From NCBI GenBank assembly GCA_948099385.1, contig CANUEZ040000062.1:1984001-2048000 (forward strand): 64,000 nt of DNA, given 5' to 3'. A program made the translations under genes and the position numbers. Shown here one piece after another: positions 58,830 through 64,000 of this stretch. A model generated the notes under the pieces. It saw only the letters and a program-made list of their open reading frames with translations, was not told the origin of the DNA and did not search any database. This DNA comes from Fasciola hepatica. Lineage: Eukaryota; Platyhelminthes; Trematoda; Plagiorchiida; Fasciolidae. Position 1 is the first letter of the stretch; the number at the start of each line of letters is the position of its first letter.

Positions 58830-59390
58830 TGTTGTAAGTTATTCTTCTTGAAAGTGAATTCTGCACCTATTCTTTATTGTGGCCAACAACTGCTAAGCAC
58901 AGTTAAGAAAATAGAACTTCGTCATCAACTTCCACTTTCAGGTATGTGCCACAATCAGGTCACGTTAGCAGCTTGTATCGTTCCTAATTCCTCGGTTAAT
59001 TCTACCTTGTTTTTTGGGCCTAACTTTTCATTAGACGTCGTGCAGTTTTCCATTTCCTGCAAGACAAACGACAAACTTCCTCTTTTCTATGGGCCATACT
59101 TGTGACATTGGGATTTTATGGCAAATCGGATTAGAACTATCCCACTAGGGTGGCATTTTCAACGATCATTTTGTCATGAAATACGGTTTGTCAGGTGTGA
59201 TAAATGTTGACTTGACCCTAATGGCAAAAGTCGTTTGCTCCAGTTCAGTTCAGCCCGTTTAACCATCAGCCTTATACTTCTGTATTGTGGTTTTGGCTGC
59301 TACCTAGCAACATCGTTGAGCTGAAGGCAGAATGAATAGATGTATATAGTGAAAAAGAGTCGAAAAACGTTTTAAGCGGATATCAAGCAG
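58830..59390. other. 3' flank of the terminal exon
   Basis: No further coding sequence seen and no clear AATAAA within the first 300 bases after the stop. Confidence 0.4.
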
Positions 59391-59399
59391 ACGAAGAAA

Positions 59400-62300
59400 A
59401 AGCCCGAATGCAACTACGCCACTGGCCGCGAAGCGTAGTGATGTAACTTGGTGCCTCCAACTATCTGGTAGGCAGGTCCTGTGAACCCAACCATGGAGTC
59501 CGACACGTCCTACTTGGCAAAATCCACTGACTCCTGCATGGACATCGAGGTGCAATGGTGCCTGGCAGGTAAATGGGTAGAGCCCAGACGAAGTTCAGTC
59601 TCAGAACCAGTTGATTGGCAACATCTGGTTCTAACCACTATGCCCCTGGAGAGGACACTCCAGTGAATAAACACGGAGAGAAACAGTTTACCGGTCTAGA
59701 AAATCTCCATTGGATGGATCTACGAGTGGAGTACTTGGGGTTTATCTTGACGGTGCGAGAAGTCATCGCGGTCCTTTGGGCAGCCATTGCCTGTTTATGC
59801 TGAGCAACCCGCGACCTAAATGATGCTACCCCATCCACGTTCCGCTTGCTGCTTTGGGCGTATGGGGTTAAGGATTGAATTCGAAAGGCAGACCGATAAC
59901 AAAGCACCATCGAAGACAAGACAGAATGCTTGCAACACTTAGGCCTCACGTGACAGATCATAAGAAGTTCCTTCAAGGGTTTTTCGGTCACTTTCTCGTA
60001 CTGGCTGAACACTCCACTGCCTTGTGGGCCAGACCTTTGAGTCAAAGGCTCCGGCCAAAGTTTCCAAAGAAAAACCTGTGGTGTGGGCAGCTGTAAAGTA
60101 TGATGTGCATAGAAACCTCCAGCGTCTTTCCTGTAAAGGGCTTTACCATTTTTCCTGTCTTAATTTAAGATCGATACAAAAAACCACAGGTTATTGCTGC
60201 TCTGAAAGAAAGCAGTAGTTCAGAAACTGGGCGTAAGTCGGATGCACTCCTCCGGCCTAAATGTTCACCTCACTTAACCGCTTCCAAAGTCTGCACACTA
60301 TATCAGATAGGGTAATGGATGTGTTGGTCATTGTTGGGATTTCAAAGCCCAATTTGGCTGATTGGAGAATTCCGACAGGGATATGGGAGACCCGTTTGCT
60401 ATCCAGCCGATCGTACCGATAACGGCAATTGTCTCATTCAGCTGTGCCCTAATCACAGATCTTTTGTGGTATGTACGAACTTCTGAAGTGAGAAGCTGGA
60501 CAGACTCTAATTGTGTCCTCCTACATCTTCGAAAATTTGGACCCGGATTGACCATATTGTGATTGGTCACAGCTGGCGTGGATCAACTGAAGATTGTCGT
60601 TCATTTTGGTCTACGCCTGTGGACTCAGATCACGCCTTGGTACGTGCTCACTTCTGTTTACGTCTCATCCATGATCGCACCAACTGAAAAGCCACGCGTC
60701 CCGCGCAGTTGTTTCTAGACGATAACAGGCTACCTGCTTTTCAGGAGGAGCAGTCTGCACGGTTATCGACGCAGCCAGATGTGCATGACCCAGATGAACG
60801 CTGAAAACAGATCGAAGAAGTCTTGTATGCCGCATCTAGTGCCACCCACGACTCTGGTTCAAGTAGGCCTCACAAAAGGTGGATACCTTCGATGTCAGTT
60901 GCTCTATTGAATGCTTGCAGATTCGTTCCTTCGGAGGAAACATCCAATGAAGTTCGTAAATCCGTGAGATGCCAACTGACTGGGAGCCTGAGAAATGGCC
61001 GCGAACAGTGGTGGATTGCAAAATGTTAGGAAATGGAGAAGAATGCTTCCATTGGCAATACTCGCAACCTTTATCGCTTGATTAGAAGTACCGGTCCACG
61101 GAATCCCTGAGTAAATGAGTTATTCAAGGAATCCGACGGCTCATCGACTAAACCTCAGGGACGTCGTTTGAACCATTGGGAGGAGAATTTCAAGAAACTT
61201 CTCAGTTGGTCCACTTCTACAGTAGACCTTCCCAAGATGTCAGCCAGAGAAACAATGCAGGTAGACATCACCCCTTCACTAGAAATGGGAGTTATGCGGA
61301 AAATAAGTTACTTGAAAAAGTACAACGCTGCTAGACCGGATGGGTTGTCTCCACCTCTTTTCAAGGATGGAGGTAAGGCTTTGGTTCCGGATATAACAAA
61401 ACTCTTCTAGGTAATCTGGGATAGTGAACAGATTCCCAGGGAGTTGTGTGAATCGGTAACTGTGCCGATTTACAATAAATGTGACAGGTCCTCTTGTGAA
61501 AACCACAGAGGAATTAGCTTGGTAAGTATCGCATCCAAACTGCTTACGGGGCTTATTCTCCATCGATTATCCAGCGCCCGCGAAATGTGTACGCGTGAGA
61601 ATCAAGCCGATTTCAGACCCTGGTCGTGGTGGTGTGGATCACATCTCCACTCCACGACCAATTTTAAGGCACAGACACATCTTCCTTAAACCCGGCAATC
61701 TCTGACTTTCTTGATCTGAATGCGGCATTCAATTCAGTCGACCTCACAGTTCTTTAGTGCTGCATCTCTTCAAAGGATGTGCCAGAGGACTTTATTCTTC
61801 CTTTTTAATAATAAAGTACGAACAACAGAAGTCGATTTGGTGCTTACGGTGATCTTTTAACCGAGTTTACCACGGAAACTGGTGTTTGTCAGGGTTTTCC
61901 TCTTTAGCCCTTCCTCTTCAATTTTGTAATTTAGTTGATCCTTGCGATATCCCTATCCTTGTGTGAAAATAGTGGCATCGATCTTTGCTCAGGTAATAAA
62001 CAGTCTGACCTGGAATACGTGGACGATATTGTTCTTCTGAGTGAAGATCCAGATAAGTTTCAAACCTTCTTAGATAGCCTAAACAACAGTGTGACGAAGT
62101 TTGGGGTGCGTTATGTACTTTCAAAGTGTGAAATGCTGCAGCAAGACTGGGTTGGCTCAACATCAAACCTCTTCTTGGCAGGATAAACTCTCGCTGTTAA
62201 CTGGGCAGTTACCACTAACCAGGTGGACATGTGTCGGATGATGTGACATCACGCACGCAGAAGGCGCGTTTGGCTTTTGTCAACCCACGTCATCTGTGAC

Positions 62301-62800
62301 GCCGGCGTGACTTCCGATAGTCTGTCAGAGATTGAGTGTACACTACAGTTGTTGAGTCCTTTCTTTTATACTGCTCAGAAACTTGGCCAGTAAGGGTATA
62401 AAATAGGCGAAGACTGTCGGTGTTTGAGCACCGAGGTCTACGTTAGACATAAGATGTTTGGAACCAGAGGCCACTCTCTGGATTAAACAAAGGATCTAAA
62501 CGAGCTGAGGTGGCTGGAAAGGGTTTTATACATGCCCACCGGTAGGCTTCTTCGGCGTACTCTGTTCTCCGAGGCCGGTAAAGGTTAGAAGATAGTCGAA
62601 GTGGTCAGTCCACGATCTGACAAAATAGTTTGCGAACCGTGGCCAGCGGACTTGGCCAAGTAGTACGTGTTAGACTTCCAGGTTGAGGTCCACGTGACCC
62701 ATCTACGAAATGATCGGAGACATTAAATGCTATGGCTAGGCGTCGCGGCCACTGGCTTAGTGACGTTTGAACTCGTTCGCTGATTCATTGATTTCCGATT
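59400..62800 (+). mobile_element. Second RTE-clade retrotransposon (plus strand), dead
   Basis: The order is 5' region (59,400-60,250, including GKWVEPRRSSVSEP matching the other RTE leaders), endonuclease (60,300-60,660), linker and reverse transcriptase (60,720-62,180), and decayed C-terminal part (62,180-62,790). It is in the same family group as the 6-15 kb element but on the opposite strand and far more mutated, so it is older. It lies downstream of the terminal host exon. Confidence 0.82.
60300..62790 (+). pseudogene. RTE endonuclease-reverse transcriptase remnant
   Basis: Endonuclease traces: FKAQFG near 60,345 (a changed GDFNAQFG), RIDHIVIGHSWRGSTEDC at 60,540-60,595 and DSDHALVRAHFCLRL to 60,665. 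Linker: YAASSATHDSG, NGREQWWIAK, NHWEENFKKLL. Reverse transcriptase: RPDGLSPPLF at 61,335, VPIYNKCDRSSCENHRGISL at 61,460-61,520, ENQADFRPW at 61,600, then LEYVDDIVLLSED at 62,010-62,048 carrying YVDD in place of YADD, and CEMLQQDW. After 62,180 only broken pieces of the tail are seen. Stops and frameshifts occur throughout. Confidence 0.82.
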
Positions 62801-62879
62801 ATGGCTTGGACTTTTTTGATCTTTTTCAATTTTACCTCTATTCTTCTCCCTTTCACTGGACGATGTAGGAAGAAAGCAA

Positions 62880-64000
62880 CCGAAACCAGCGCATAGAAGT
62901 GCGAAGTTAGTGGTTGAATAAACTGAAACGGAAACTTAGTTTGGGACAGCCCTGACAGACACTTCCTGGTGATCACCTCTGGGCCATCACTTTCAGGACT
63001 ACTTAGCGTCAAAAGTTTCTCATCGACTAGGACTTGAGTGATGTTTTCTGATCGCCCTAGCTAATTAATTTGCGGTTTCTTACCAGAAAACGAGGTAATT
63101 GAGGCAAACGGATCGTGCTGCTTGCTGTACTTTGGAGCAGTCTTTGGTATTAGACAGACACTTAGGGTCGAATTTGGTTCGGAATATAAGGCGTCACAAA
63201 TTGTCACTGGTACGACCGAACTCAAATTTGCGCTACCTATGGTTCCACCAAAGCCTTCGTGCCGCTTTGTTTAGTCAACCAGCGAAACTCATAGTTAATC
63301 AAGTTATTGTTAATAAAACAGTCGTTGTACGCTAGGTGAGAACCGAGAGTGCACGATAACCACACGAACCATGCAGATAACGATGCTGACTCGTAGCACG
63401 ATCAGGTTTGGTGCATCCATGGAACACGATTCGATCGAGTTTTGTGAGCATATATTCACGCTAGTTTCTCACTCGAACAGTTCAAATCCAAGTCTACATG
63501 CTGCCACAACAATTCTCTGTCAAATATTGGTGCTATACTCGTTCAAAATCAGCTTTTCTGTTGTTTTGGTTATTCAGTTTTCTTTGTTTCGGAAGGAGCT
63601 GGGAAAATGAGATTTGCGACAACGCAAAAATACTATCCCGAGATTTAGTGAATTATCCTGTGACAAAAGTACATCCTCATTCGTCGAATAATGCACTTAC
63701 TGTGATTTACCCAAAACAGCAACATGTTCTCAGTGAAGATTATCTTTCTGAAGAAGTATAACCCAGGTATCATATCTCACATGGTACTAGAATTTAAAAG
63801 TACTATAAATGTGCACTAATAATATTCGTTTTACATTTGAAGTTATTGTCGTGTACCTTTAAAACAACAGTAGTTCACCTATCAGGATCCAGACATTGTG
63901 GAGGCTGATTTGGACCAATTTATTGGACTGCTCGCAAAGGTTGTATGCAAGTGTGGATACAACCAGTGCTTCGTTGTCCAACACATACCCACGTGCTTAG
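62880..64000. other. No recognisable gene
   Basis: Open frames of 75-87 codons at 63,099-63,761 lack motifs and splice context. The window ends without a further supported feature. Confidence 0.45.

Noticed and set aside
63099..63761. Open frames near the right end
   Set aside because: Short, no motif, no splice support; possibly flank of a gene beyond the window but not shown.
1..64000. CRISPR arrays, bacterial operons or rRNA genes
   Set aside because: No regularly spaced direct repeats, no operon-like gene packing and no rRNA-like sequence; the window is clearly eukaryotic.

Overview
The window looks like a slice of a large, repeat-rich flatworm nuclear genome, most likely a trematode (fluke). 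The evidence is the mix of mobile elements: a CsRn1-type Ty3/gypsy element, RTE-clade and CR1-like non-LTR retrotransposons, Penelope-like elements with GIY-YIG endonucleases, a tRNA-like SINE family with a hammerhead ribozyme, and a decayed Tc1/mariner derivative. Host coding sequence is sparse and split by very long introns. I cannot name the species from sequence alone.

Layout. 1-6 kb: mostly anonymous AT-rich DNA with a degenerate hammerhead relic (about 1.85 kb) and two tRNA-like SINE heads (2.75-3.2 kb). 6.0-15.85 kb: an RTE-type retrotransposon on the minus strand, split by a young, nearly complete gypsy element (8,771-14,128). The gypsy LTRs differ at one base, the target duplication is ATCC, and pol is one open frame of 1,091 codons, while gag carries a stop and an apparent frameshift. 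18.8-20.6 kb: CR1-like and Penelope-like fragments plus AT, AC and AAAC microsatellites. 22.0-24.7 kb: a repeat of unknown class, a SINE with a well-formed hammerhead ribozyme, and a 5'-truncated Penelope-like copy whose 3' end is repeated in inverted orientation upstream. 25.6-27.5 kb: the best host exon, starting at ATG 25,615, with a PTB-like domain followed by a long low-complexity tail. It can be read to a GTAAGC donor in the same phase as a terminal exon at 58,385-58,818. If these belong to one gene, most of the window between them is intron.

31.5-32.2 kb: a short RTE derivative in which the 5' and 3' ends are fused without a coding region. 39.8-40.5 kb: a low-confidence two-exon minus-strand gene model. 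45.2-46.9 kb: a Tc1/mariner-type derivative with about 200-bp terminal inverted repeats, inserted into a second copy of the 22-kb unknown repeat; that first copy supplies the empty site and shows a TA duplication. 48.0-51.0 kb: a 3-kb near-perfect palindrome with a GIY-YIG fragment in its loop, the same architecture as the 23-24 kb copy on a larger scale. 51.3-54.1 kb: a dead CR1-like element on the minus strand. 54.8-57.3 kb: GC-richer repeat fragments. 59.4-62.8 kb: a second, heavily mutated RTE on the plus strand.

The genes do not form pathways or operons. The main biology visible is layered transposon insertion in and around one long-intron gene, plus several retroelement derivatives and ribozyme motifs that merit checking.
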